Source: Chloroflexota bacterium (lineage in GTDB: Bacteria > Chloroflexota > Anaerolineae > Promineifilales > Promineifilaceae). From it: a DNA stretch of 6,671 nt. The position numbers and the translations under genes are program-made. The stretch is taken from assembly GCA_024640485.1 (NCBI GenBank), contig JAHEEY010000264.1, positions 1 to 6,671 on the forward strand, read 5' to 3'. Below the pieces are notes generated by a model that was given only the letters and a program-made list of their open reading frames with translations, was not told where the DNA came from and did not search any database. Within the stretch, counting starts at the first letter, position 1, and each line of letters begins with the position of its first letter. Shown in pieces: positions 1 to 5,487 of the stretch.

Positions 1-60
1 CGCCACCTCTTCTTTTCCAGGCCACTCCCTGCTAGATTTAGGTCATTCAGTAGTTCTGCG

Positions 61-66
61 TATAAT
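61..66 (+). promoter_or_regulatory. -10 element of the murJ promoter, near-leaderless arrangement
   Basis: A perfect TATAAT lies 8 nt upstream of the murJ ATG at 75. Transcription would normally start about 7 nt after the -10, at roughly position 73, leaving a 5' leader of 0-2 nt. No Shine-Dalgarno sequence lies in the expected place, which fits a leaderless message. A -35 is poor: the best hexamer at an 18-bp spacing (37-42, TTTAGG) matches only 3 of 6. The remaining bases 1-60 show no gene. Confidence 0.6.
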
Positions 67-74
67 TCGCACCT

Positions 75-1694
75 ATGACAGACACACCGCCAAAGCTAGA
101 TAAAGAATCCAGCACAGACCGTAGCGCCCGGTCCCAGGTAATGCAAGCCGCGGGCATCGTCGGCGCTGCCGTCCTGGTAAGCCGCGTCCTCGGCTTAGTT
201 CGAGAAATCGTCACCAAATACTATTTGGGGGTCACCACTATCGAGGCCACTGCCTATGATGCCGCCAACCGGTTTCCAGAGGCGATTTTTCTTATTATCG
301 CCGGCGGTGCCATCGGCTCTGCCTTCATCCCCACCTTTTCCGCATACTTCGCCCGTGATGATGAAGCCGGCGGCTGGCAGCTGTTCTCCGCTGTGGTCAA
401 CCTGACCACACTGGTTATCACCCTGTTCGCTGGGGTGACCATTTTGTTCGCTCCCCAGTTCGTCGATTTCTTCCTGGCGGACCTGATTGCCGAACAGCCG
501 GAAATTCGCGAACTGACGGTGCAGCTGATGCGAATCATGCTGCTTTCCACGATGATCTTCGGCGCCAGCGGCGTGATTATGGGCGCGTTGAACGCCCGCC
601 AGCATTTCCTGCTGCCGGCGCTGGCACCCATTGTCTACAATCTTGGCATTATCGCCGGCGTGGTTATTTGGGCCAGCCTGGGCTATGCCCCTGAAATGGG
701 GCTGTCTCTAGGCGCGGTATTGGGTGCTTTCGGCCATCTGCTCATCCAACTGCCAGGCTTGCGTCAAAAAGGGGCCAAATACAGCCTCTATCTCTCAGTG
801 AAGGATCCCGGAGTCCGGCAGGTGCTCAAACTGATGGCGCCGCGCATTTTGGGGCTCTCTTTCAGCGAAATCAATAAGTTCATCATCCTGTTCCTGACTG
901 GCTCCATGTCTCTGGGCAGCTTGCCGGCCCTCACCGCCGCCCTGCGCATCATCATCATGCCCCAAGGAGTACTTGGACAGGCGATGGGAATCGCCACCTT
1001 CCCCACTATGGCGACGCTGGCAGCCAAATCGGCCCTGACGGAAATGAGGCAGATCATCTCCAGTTCGCTGCGGCTGCTGCTCTTCCTGGGCGCGCCGGCC
1101 TCTATTCTGTTGATGCTCTTGGGGAAGCCTCTGATCACCATTCTTTTTCAACGGGGCCTGTTCGATGCCGAATCTACCGAGCTTGTCACTTGGGCGCTGC
1201 TCTTCCTGTCTATCGGACTGGTAGCCCTAACCGCGCTGGAAGTCATCGCCCGCGCTTTTTATGCCATGAGCGACACCGTCACACCGGTGCTGGCTGGCGG
1301 CGTCCAGGTGCTGGTGATGGGTTTGATGAGCTGGTGGCTGAGTCACATCGTCTTCCCTGCCCGCAACTGGAACGCTCTGGGCGGGCTGGCGCTGGGCTTC
1401 AGCCTGTCCAATTTCCTGGAGGTCGGTCTGCTGTTATGGCTGCTGCGCGCCAAGATGGGCGGACTCAACGGCCGGGCGCTGCTGGATGGCCTATGGCGGG
1501 TGCTGACTGCCAGCATCTTGATGTCGGCGGCAATTCTGCTGGTGCTGAACCAGATCAATGCCGCGGCAATATGGCTGCAGCTAATTATCGGTGGGCTGGT
1601 CGGCGGCGGCGTCTATTTGGGAGCGTCGTTCATCTTGCGGATTACCGAGCTGGAAGAGTTGATCACCTTTGGGCGGCAGCGCATCAAACGGTAG
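75..1694 (+). CDS. murJ: MurJ/MviN family lipid II flippase
   Basis: This is a 539-residue polytopic membrane protein of the MOP superfamily. MurJ flips undecaprenyl-linked lipid II from the inner to the outer leaflet for peptidoglycan assembly. The length and about 14 hydrophobic segments match the family. Visible hallmarks are the N-terminal SRVLGLVRE motif (residues 36-44), the AANRFPEAIF region and AGGAIGSAFIP (64-85), a cavity-lining arginine in ALRIIIMPQGVLG (R291, corresponding by alignment to the essential E. coli TM8 arginine), LFQRGLFD (357-364) and RAFYAMSDT (393-401). A roughly 25-residue polar cytoplasmic tail precedes TM1. The ATG at 75 is chosen because a TATAAT sits just before it and no in-frame start lies upstream in the window; M23 (ATG 141) would also keep TM1 but lacks a well-spaced ribosome site. 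The gene appears monocistronic, ending at a hairpin terminator and facing a convergent gene. It has no evident link to the ccm genes downstream. Confidence 0.93.
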   Translation: MTDTPPKLDKESSTDRSARSQVMQAAGIVGAAVLVSRVLGLVREIVTKYYLGVTTIEATAYDAANRFPEAIFLIIAGGAIGSAFIPTFSAYFARDDEAGGWQLFSAVVNLTTLVITLFAGVTILFAPQFVDFFLADLIAEQPEIRELTVQLMRIMLLSTMIFGASGVIMGALNARQHFLLPALAPIVYNLGIIAGVVIWASLGYAPEMGLSLGAVLGAFGHLLIQLPGLRQKGAKYSLYLSVKDPGVRQVLKLMAPRILGLSFSEINKFIILFLTGSMSLGSLPALTAALRIIIMPQGVLGQAMGIATFPTMATLAAKSALTEMRQIISSSLRLLLFLGAPASILLMLLGKPLITILFQRGLFDAESTELVTWALLFLSIGLVALTALEVIARAFYAMSDTVTPVLAGGVQVLVMGLMSWWLSHIVFPARNWNALGGLALGFSLSNFLEVGLLLWLLRAKMGGLNGRALLDGLWRVLTASILMSAAILLVLNQINAAAIWLQLIIGGLVGGGVYLGASFILRITELEELITFGRQRIKR

Positions 1695-1719
1695 CCAACG
1701 CCTCGGGACAGCAGGCAAT

Positions 1720-1748
1720 AAAAAACCCGGGGGCTCCCGGGTGTCTTT
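1720..1748. terminator. Bidirectional intrinsic terminator between convergent genes
   Basis: A perfect 7-bp stem, ACCCGGG (1725-1731) and CCCGGGT (1736-1742), has a 4-nt GGCT loop. Six A residues at 1720-1725 flank it on the left, so read on the minus strand the stem is followed by a T6 tract: a strong terminator for the minus-strand gene ending at 1788. On the plus strand it is followed by the weaker GTCTTT and would end murJ less efficiently. The position, between the stops at 1694 and 1788, suits both genes. Confidence 0.85.
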
Positions 1749-1764
1749 CAAATATCTGTTTGCT

Positions 1765-1787
1765 GCGAAACCTGCCGTTCTTTTCGC
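1765..1787. repeat. Small inverted repeat abutting the minus-strand stop codon
   Basis: GCGAAA (1765-1770) and TTTCGC (1782-1787) form a 6-bp inverted repeat with an 11-nt loop directly after the stop codon (TAA, 1790-1788) of the minus-strand gene. It has no T tract of its own and lies just before the stronger hairpin at 1725-1742. It may help 3'-end formation or may be chance. Confidence 0.3.
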
Positions 1788-2612
1788 TTAGTTACCTGCG
1801 GCAATAGCGGCGTCGTTCATCACTACCGAAGATTTAACCAAGACTTCGCCATTGACCCATACCTGCAGCTCGTACTCGCCGTTCTGGAAACCTTCGTCAG
1901 GATTCAAGAAGATGTAGCCAGGGCCGTCGCTGCCGTAGCTCCACAGTTCGTTGCCGCCGTCAATGACCGCCCCATTGTGACGCCACACCCAGGCCCATTC
2001 CAAACCATTGTCCATCTTGCTGTAATCGAAGGTGGCATACAATGTATATCGCCCTTCGGAGAAGATCTGCCGGGGGTTCACTGGGGAATATTTCGAATCA
2101 ATATCTGTGGAGAAAGCCAGCTGACCTAGATTGGTCTCGCTGCTCAACTCCACCGCAGGCTCGAAATTGTCGTATTCGGCAGGTAGGGCATCTGTTACCG
2201 GAGCGCTGAAACCATTCAAACGTTCCGACACCAGCACCGGAGAAACCGATGAGGCGACTTCCGCCGACACCAGCTCTGACAGAACGACTTCGTCAACAGA
2301 GTCCTGGCTGGACACTTCGACGGCAGCGATGATTTCTTGTTTCGGTGGTTTCGCGTTAGTGAGAATAGCTACCCGGGAGATCGTATCTGGCGGGGTTTGC
2401 CAGGCGTAACCAAAAATTCCTGCTGTCAGGATAACCAAAATCAAGCTGGCCTGCGAATACGACTGCATTCGCTTTTCAGCTTGACGACGCAAAAAGAAAT
2501 AGGGTGACTGTTTCATTTCGCGCCAAGATTTAATTGTGATGATCGCGGTTATCAGGGCAAGCAGCAAAAGCGTGCCCATTAACCATGGTATTATCGTATC
2601 GCCCAGTATCAC
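1788..2612 (-). CDS. Hypothetical two-TM membrane protein with extracytoplasmic C-terminal domain
   Basis: I do not recognise this 274-residue protein. Using the GTG at 2612 as residue 1, TM1 spans about 7-27. A basic loop (28-52, with RR and KR pairs) should be cytoplasmic by the positive-inside rule, and TM2 spans about 55-72. The rest lies outside the membrane: an acidic, Ser/Val-rich low-complexity linker (about 90-165), then a beta-like domain (about 165-268) with many aromatic residues, including LEWAWVWRHNGAVIDGG and GEYELQVWVNGE, followed by a short Ala/Gly tail. The C-terminal domain resembles extracytoplasmic beta domains I associate with Chloroflexota membrane proteins, but that is recollection. 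No catalytic motif and no cysteines in the outer domain are visible. GTG 2612 is preferred over TTG 2630 because GGGAAGAGGA (2628-2619) sits 6 nt before it. The gene is monocistronic, divergent from ccmA and convergent with murJ. A role in sensing or envelope binding is only a guess. Confidence 0.8.
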   Translation of the reverse strand: MILGDTIIPWLMGTLLLLALITAIITIKSWREMKQSPYFFLRRQAEKRMQSYSQASLILVILTAGIFGYAWQTPPDTISRVAILTNAKPPKQEIIAAVEVSSQDSVDEVVLSELVSAEVASSVSPVLVSERLNGFSAPVTDALPAEYDNFEPAVELSSETNLGQLAFSTDIDSKYSPVNPRQIFSEGRYTLYATFDYSKMDNGLEWAWVWRHNGAVIDGGNELWSYGSDGPGYIFLNPDEGFQNGEYELQVWVNGEVLVKSSVVMNDAAIAAGN

Positions 2613-2618
2613 AAACAA

Positions 2619-2628
2619 TCCTCTTCCC
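2619..2628 (-). promoter_or_regulatory. Shine-Dalgarno site that sets the start of the minus-strand gene
   Basis: Read on the minus strand, GGGAAGAGGA ends 6 nt before GTG 2612. It lies inside the longer frame that would begin at TTG 2630, which argues that GTG 2612 is the true start. Confidence 0.65.
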
Positions 2629-2642
2629 AAAGATTACGGTAC

Positions 2643-2671
2643 ATTATAGAGAAAAAATAAAAATACATCAA
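2643..2671 (-). promoter_or_regulatory. Sigma70-type promoter of the minus-strand membrane protein gene
   Basis: On the minus strand, TTGATG (2671-2666, 4 of 6 matches to TTGACA) is followed by exactly 17 nt, almost all A/T, and then a perfect TATAAT (2648-2643). The predicted start of transcription is near 2635, giving a leader of about 23 nt that contains the Shine-Dalgarno site. This is the best-formed promoter in the window. Confidence 0.78.
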
Positions 2672-2689
2672 GTTTGCGCAACCAACTTG
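2669..2689. promoter_or_regulatory. Operator-like nested palindrome over the -35 of the minus-strand promoter
   Basis: CAAGTT (2669-2674) and AACTTG (2684-2689) form a 6-bp inverted repeat with a 9-nt spacer. An 8-bp palindrome, TTGCGCAA (2674-2681), sits in its left half. The left arm overlaps the -35 hexamer at 2666-2671, where a bound repressor would block RNA polymerase. No regulator gene is in the window, and the assignment rests on symmetry and position alone. Confidence 0.4.
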
Positions 2690-2762
2690 GTACTTTTATG
2701 AGCAAATGCCACCTAACTGACGCTTATCGGTCCCCGAAAAACCGAAAATATGAGAAGATCTT

Positions 2763-2785
2763 ACATGCGTCATGTTTTATACATG
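2763..2785. repeat. ACATG/CATGT inverted repeat upstream of the ccm promoter
   Basis: ACATG (2763-2767) and CATGT (2771-2775) form a 5-3-5 inverted repeat, and a third copy of ACATG follows at 2781-2785. The cluster ends 11 bp upstream of the candidate -35 of the ccm promoter, a position typical of activator sites. It could equally be chance in an AT-rich spacer. Confidence 0.25.
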
Positions 2786-2796
2786 AGAAATGGCAG

Positions 2797-2824
2797 TTGC
2801 CGATGTCAGAATGACGCCTAAAAT
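2797..2824 (+). promoter_or_regulatory. Candidate near-leaderless promoter of the ccm operon
   Basis: TTGCCG (2797-2802, 4 of 6 to the -35 consensus), a 16-nt spacer and TAAAAT (2819-2824, 5 of 6 to the -10) end 8 nt before the ccmA ATG at 2833, exactly the spacing seen at murJ. Transcription would start at about 2831. No Shine-Dalgarno sequence precedes the ATG. Small inverted repeats lie over the -35 (GGCA-GT-TGCC, 2792-2801) and inside the spacer (GTCA-GAA-TGAC, 2805-2815). Confidence 0.5.
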
Positions 2825-2832
2825 TGGGTCCT

Positions 2833-3555
2833 ATGATTGAATTACGTGGATTGGTTAAGAATTACGGACTGCACGCAGTCTTGCGTGGTGTCAACCTGCA
2901 TGTAAAGAAAGGGGAATTTGTCACCCTGGTGGGCACCAATGGCGCCGGCAAGACAACGCTCATGCGTATTGTTGCCACACTATTGAAGCCAACCTCCGGT
3001 GATGTCCTCATTGGCGGCTGGCCTCTACCGGGGCATGCGGATCAAGTACGGCAGCATATCGGGCTGGTCTCACACCAGGCACTGCTTTACGGCGATTTGA
3101 CGGCAGGCGAGAATCTACAGTTTTTCGCCCGCCTGTACCAACTGGATCATCAAACTGACCGGGTAGAAAAAGCGTTGAAAGAAGTGGGGTTGGCCGCCCG
3201 CAAACGGGATCCGGTCAGCACATTTTCCCGCGGTATGATTCAACGGCTGACCATCGCCCGGGCCACCCTGCATGAACCGGACATTTTGCTGCTGGATGAG
3301 CCCTATACCGGGCTAGATCAAGATGCTGCCCATCTGCTGGACAGCCTGCTGGAACGGGAAATGGACAAGGGCCGGACCATCCTTATGATCACCCATGACC
3401 TGATTCATGGGTGGAATCTATCCCACCGCAGCGTCATCCTAAATCGCGGCAAAATCGTCCGCGAAGTTAACCGCGGAGAAGCCAGCCCAGCAGAGTTCCT
3501 GGATATCTACGCTGAGAACACCGGTCGGCGCGCAGCCGCGCGGGTAGGCGGGTGA
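2833..3555 (+). CDS. ccmA: CcmA, ATP-binding subunit of the System I cytochrome c maturation ABC transporter
   Basis: This 240-residue soluble ABC ATPase would sit on the cytoplasmic face bound to CcmB. CcmAB works with CcmC to release heme-loaded CcmE, driven by ATP hydrolysis. All ATPase motifs are present: Walker A GTNGAGKT (34-41, K40), Q-loop Q82, a signature in the divergent form FSRGM (131-135), Walker B ILLLDE (151-156, catalytic E156), D-loop TGLD (159-162) and H-loop H188 in ITHD. The SRGM signature replaces LSGGQ; from memory it is common in CcmA-type ATPases outside Proteobacteria. ATG 2833 (MIELRG) is chosen over an in-frame TTG at 2824 because the TTG overlaps the predicted -10 and adds only three residues. 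It is the first gene of the operon and its end overlaps the ccmB GTG. Taken alone it could pass for a generic ABC ATPase, but the ccmB and ccmC neighbours settle the call. Confidence 0.9.
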   Translation: MIELRGLVKNYGLHAVLRGVNLHVKKGEFVTLVGTNGAGKTTLMRIVATLLKPTSGDVLIGGWPLPGHADQVRQHIGLVSHQALLYGDLTAGENLQFFARLYQLDHQTDRVEKALKEVGLAARKRDPVSTFSRGMIQRLTIARATLHEPDILLLDEPYTGLDQDAAHLLDSLLEREMDKGRTILMITHDLIHGWNLSHRSVILNRGKIVREVNRGEASPAEFLDIYAENTGRRAAARVGG

Positions 3556-4292
3556 AAGCAAACATGAGCAAACAACTAACTGAAAAGAAATCGATATTCT
3601 CCGTCCTTGGCAGATCTCCATATGCCGCCGCTGTTTGGGCTATTGTGTGGAAAGATCTGCAGATCGAGCGCCATACGAAACAAACACTCAGCGTCATGAT
3701 CATGTTCTCACTATCTACGGTGGTCATGTTCAATTTCGCCCTGGAGACAAACCTGGACGCCGCCCGAAATGTAGCCACCGGCTTACTGTGGGCCACCATA
3801 TTGTTAGCGGGGACTTTAGGGTTGAACCGTTCCCTGGCTATCGAACAGGAAAACCGGACCGTGGATGCCATTTTGATGGCACCAGTCAGCCGCAGCGCGA
3901 TTTATATCGGCAAGGTGCTGAGCGTCACCCTCTTCTCTATAGTGCTGGAAGTGGCGCTGGTATTCATCTTTATCATGTTCTTCAACAAACCCCTCTGGCG
4001 CCCCCAGGTTTTGTTGATCCTGGTGCTGGGAACGATCGGCTACATCTCCGCTGGCGTGCTGATCACCTCGATGACGATCCAAACTCGAACTCGTGAAGTG
4101 CTGCTGCCGGTGCTGCTGCTGCCGCTTTCCCTGCCGCTCATCTTACCCGCGGCGATGGCTGTGGCCAGCTACATGTTCCCCCAGACACCCACCTGGGGCG
4201 AAGTGCAAAGCCCCATTCTGCTGGTGATCATTTATGATCTACTCATGATCACGACTGGTGTCATGTCATATCATTATGTTGTAGAATCCTGA
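3552..4292 (+). CDS. ccmB: CcmB, membrane subunit of the cytochrome c maturation ABC transporter
   Basis: This 246-residue integral membrane protein forms the channel-like partner of CcmA. Six hydrophobic segments are visible at about 44-63, 74-94, 122-145, 153-174, 183-206 and 220-240, the normal CcmB topology. Family-like features are the AVWAIVWKDLQIERHTKQ stretch before TM1, LNRSLAIEQENRTVDAILMAPVSR after TM2 (the conserved cytoplasmic loop expected to contact CcmA) and TRTREVLLPVLLLPL entering TM5. The GTG at 3552 overlaps the ccmA stop as GTGA, implying translational coupling. ATG 3564 (12 nt later, residue M5) is a real alternative, since GGCGGGTGA lies 8 nt before it. The two starts differ by four residues in a poorly conserved N-terminus. 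CcmB is about 220-230 residues in most bacteria; the excess here is N-terminal. Confidence 0.9.
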   Translation: MKANMSKQLTEKKSIFSVLGRSPYAAAVWAIVWKDLQIERHTKQTLSVMIMFSLSTVVMFNFALETNLDAARNVATGLLWATILLAGTLGLNRSLAIEQENRTVDAILMAPVSRSAIYIGKVLSVTLFSIVLEVALVFIFIMFFNKPLWRPQVLLILVLGTIGYISAGVLITSMTIQTRTREVLLPVLLLPLSLPLILPAAMAVASYMFPQTPTWGEVQSPILLVIIYDLLMITTGVMSYHYVVES

Positions 4293-4300
4293 TTACAACA
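4277..4300 (+). repeat. Inverted repeat spanning the ccmB stop codon
   Basis: TGTTGTA (4277-4283) and TACAACA (4294-4300) form a 7-bp stem with a 10-nt loop that holds the ccmB TGA. No T tract follows, so it is not an intrinsic terminator. It opens the 92-nt ccmB-ccmC gap (4293-4384), the only sizeable gap within the operon, and could stabilise or tune the upstream transcript. No convincing promoter is seen in that gap. Confidence 0.25.
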
Positions 4301-4370
4301 CCCTGTGATGATCGATGCCTGCAGACGGCGACATCCTCATTACAGCAACGTAAAAACCCTCAACCTTTTT

Positions 4371-4375
4371 AGGAG
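4371..4375 (+). promoter_or_regulatory. Shine-Dalgarno site of ccmC
   Basis: AGGAG lies 9 nt upstream of ATG 4385. Unlike ccmB and the ccmD-like gene, ccmC does not overlap its upstream neighbour, so this site gives it independent ribosome entry. Confidence 0.7.
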
Positions 4376-4384
4376 AGTTGAAAC

Positions 4385-5134
4385 ATGGAATTGACTCGTT
4401 TAGACCGCAACGTTCGCATCTTGAATTGGGCGGCAGCCATCGCCATCTTCATAGATTTGGCAGTGATTTTCTTCTATGCCCCCACAGAAAAGACGATGGG
4501 GAACGTACAGCGTATCTTTTACTTTCACGTAGGGGCTGCCTGGGTAGGCGCTGTCGCCTTTTTTGTTGCCCTTGTCGCCGGCATCATCTACCTGCGCAAG
4601 CCAGGCCGGAAATGGGACACATTAGCCGTGGCTTCCGTTGAGATCGGCCTGGTCTTTTTGACCATGGCCACCGTCGCCGGTTCGGTCTGGGGCAAACCAG
4701 CCTGGAATGCCTGGTGGACCTGGAGCCCCCGGCTGACCTTGATCACCATCGCCTGGCTGACCTATGCCGCCTACTTCATGCTTCGCGGCGCGATTGAAGA
4801 TGCGGAAAAACGGGGCCGTTTCTCTGCCGTGTATGTGATTGTCGCTTTTGTGACCATCATCATGTCTTACTTGAGCGTGCGGGTACTGCGAGACGTCCAC
4901 CCCGTGGTTGTCGGCGACACTGCCGAATCAGCCAAGGGCGCCGCCGAAGGGCTGCAAGATTTCTCAGGGGTTGACTCCATGCGTATGGTGATCAGCCTCA
5001 ATGTCAGTGTGGTGGCCTTCTCGATTTTATATGCGGCGTGGATGGCCAACCGCATCCGGCTGCAGCACCTGATGGATGAAACAAATTCGCTGAAGATGCG
5101 CGTTGCCGCTCGTCTACAAGGAGACCACGCATGA
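4385..5134 (+). CDS. ccmC: CcmC, heme-handling membrane protein of System I cytochrome c maturation
   Basis: CcmC presents heme on the outer face of the membrane and loads it onto the chaperone CcmE. This copy has 249 residues, a normal length, with six TM segments at about 13-33, 50-70, 84-103, 117-137, 146-164 and 203-221. The tryptophan-rich heme-binding loop is recognisable at 102-118 (WGKPAWNAWWTWSPRLT). The two candidate axial histidines are H48 (FYFHVGAAW) at the start of TM2 and H172 (RDVHPVV) in the loop after TM5, equivalent by position to E. coli H60 and H184. The oddity is S114 where the family normally has the Asp of the WWD motif. Start ATG 4385 is supported by AGGAG 9 nt upstream. 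The stop overlaps the next gene by ATGA. CcsA/ResC proteins share the WWD domain but are larger with more TM segments, so CcmC fits best. Confidence 0.92.
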   Translation: MELTRLDRNVRILNWAAAIAIFIDLAVIFFYAPTEKTMGNVQRIFYFHVGAAWVGAVAFFVALVAGIIYLRKPGRKWDTLAVASVEIGLVFLTMATVAGSVWGKPAWNAWWTWSPRLTLITIAWLTYAAYFMLRGAIEDAEKRGRFSAVYVIVAFVTIIMSYLSVRVLRDVHPVVVGDTAESAKGAAEGLQDFSGVDSMRMVISLNVSVVAFSILYAAWMANRIRLQHLMDETNSLKMRVAARLQGDHA

Positions 5135-5349
5135 GCAGTATTTACCTCACCACCTTGCTGACTGCACTCTGGCAGTCACAATCAGACATCGCCAACCAAT
5201 TCAACGGATACCTTATCCTGGGCTACGTCGTTATGTGGGTCATCGGCATGATCTATGTGATCAGCCTGGCTTCCCGGCAGAACAACCTCAAGCAAGATAT
5301 TGAACTGATGCAGCAGCTTCTTCAAGAAGACAGCGGCCAGACAGAGTAA
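5131..5349 (+). CDS. ccmD: CcmD-like small membrane protein
   Basis: This 72-residue protein has one TM segment at about 26-46 (NGYLILGYVVMWVIGMIYVISL). A polar helix, likely a short coiled coil, follows (about 48-66, with leucines in heptad-like spacing) and then an acidic tail. CcmD proteins are short single-TM helpers that associate with CcmABC and promote release of heme-loaded CcmE. The sequence is too short and variable for a firm motif-based call; the assignment rests on size, topology and position right after ccmC. It matches what I remember of an alternative CcmD family outside Proteobacteria. AAGGAG (5118-5123) sits 7 nt before the ATG, which overlaps the ccmC stop as ATGA. It is the last gene of the operon, with a terminator 22 nt beyond its stop. 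Confidence 0.75.
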   Translation: MSSIYLTTLLTALWQSQSDIANQFNGYLILGYVVMWVIGMIYVISLASRQNNLKQDIELMQQLLQEDSGQTE

Positions 5350-5371
5350 GCAGCTTGAATTCGTAAGAACC

Positions 5372-5410
5372 AACGCAAAAAGTCTCTTCCCGGAAGAGGC
5401 TTTTTGCGTT
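5372..5410. terminator. Strong intrinsic terminator closing the ccm operon
   Basis: A 17-bp stem pairs AACGCAAAAAGTCTCTT (5372-5388) with AAGAGGCTTTTTGCGTT (5394-5410), with a single T-G wobble and a CCCGG loop. The A-rich lower left arm and T5 in the right arm give the usual GC-rich hairpin plus U tract on the plus strand, and the mirror arrangement on the minus strand. It separates ccmABCD from the CcdA-like gene, so the two are probably transcribed independently. Confidence 0.88.
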
Positions 5411-5477
5411 AACTGTAAGATTGGCAGCTTCCATGTTGTCGAAGTGACGAAAAGTTATACGCAAATTCCATGAATTT

Positions 5478-5481
5478 GGAG
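5478..5481 (+). promoter_or_regulatory. Shine-Dalgarno site that sets the CcdA-like gene start
   Basis: GGAG ends 6 nt before ATG 5488 and lies inside the frame of the earlier ATG at 5470, which has no such site. This favours 5488 as the start. A possible -10, TTATAC (5455-5460), lies upstream, but no acceptable -35 is seen. Confidence 0.55.
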
Positions 5482-5487
5482 ATCTCT

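Noticed and set aside
195..1151. Several antisense open frames of 117-136 codons opposite murJ
   Set aside because: They are low-complexity shadows (His/Gln/Gly/Asp or Arg/Ser rich) of a GC-rich gene, without ribosome sites or recognisable domains.
75..1694. murJ as part of a defence or export island because of its MOP-family fold
   Set aside because: The conserved MurJ motifs and lone position point to ordinary peptidoglycan synthesis, and no associated toxin, polymerase or capsule genes are present.
1190..1807. A 205-codon plus-strand open frame overlapping the 3' half of murJ and its terminator
   Set aside because: It lies out of frame inside a well-supported murJ gene, reads as Arg/Gly/Pro-rich shadow sequence with no domain, and crosses the terminator hairpin.
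2131..2409. Plus-strand 92-codon frame opposite the minus-strand membrane protein gene
   Set aside because: It is Ser/Thr-rich shadow sequence; the minus-strand gene has promoter, ribosome site, TM segments and terminator.
2824..2832. TTG 2824 as the ccmA start
   Set aside because: It overlaps the predicted -10 element, has no ribosome site, and adds three residues before the usual MIEL-type CcmA N-terminus.
3635..4096. 153-codon alternative frame inside ccmB
   Set aside because: CcmB is clearly encoded in the other frame; this product is Arg/His/Pro/Gly-rich with no family features.
4080..4160. Repetitive CTGCTGCCG-like stretch in ccmB that resembles a tandem repeat
   Set aside because: It encodes the Leu/Pro-rich fifth TM helix expected in CcmB; the repetition follows from codon choice for Leu and Pro, not from a true repeat array.
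5470..5487. Earlier ATG at 5470 as the CcdA-like start
   Set aside because: It has no ribosome site upstream, whereas ATG 5488 has GGAG at the right distance; the six extra residues add nothing recognisable.
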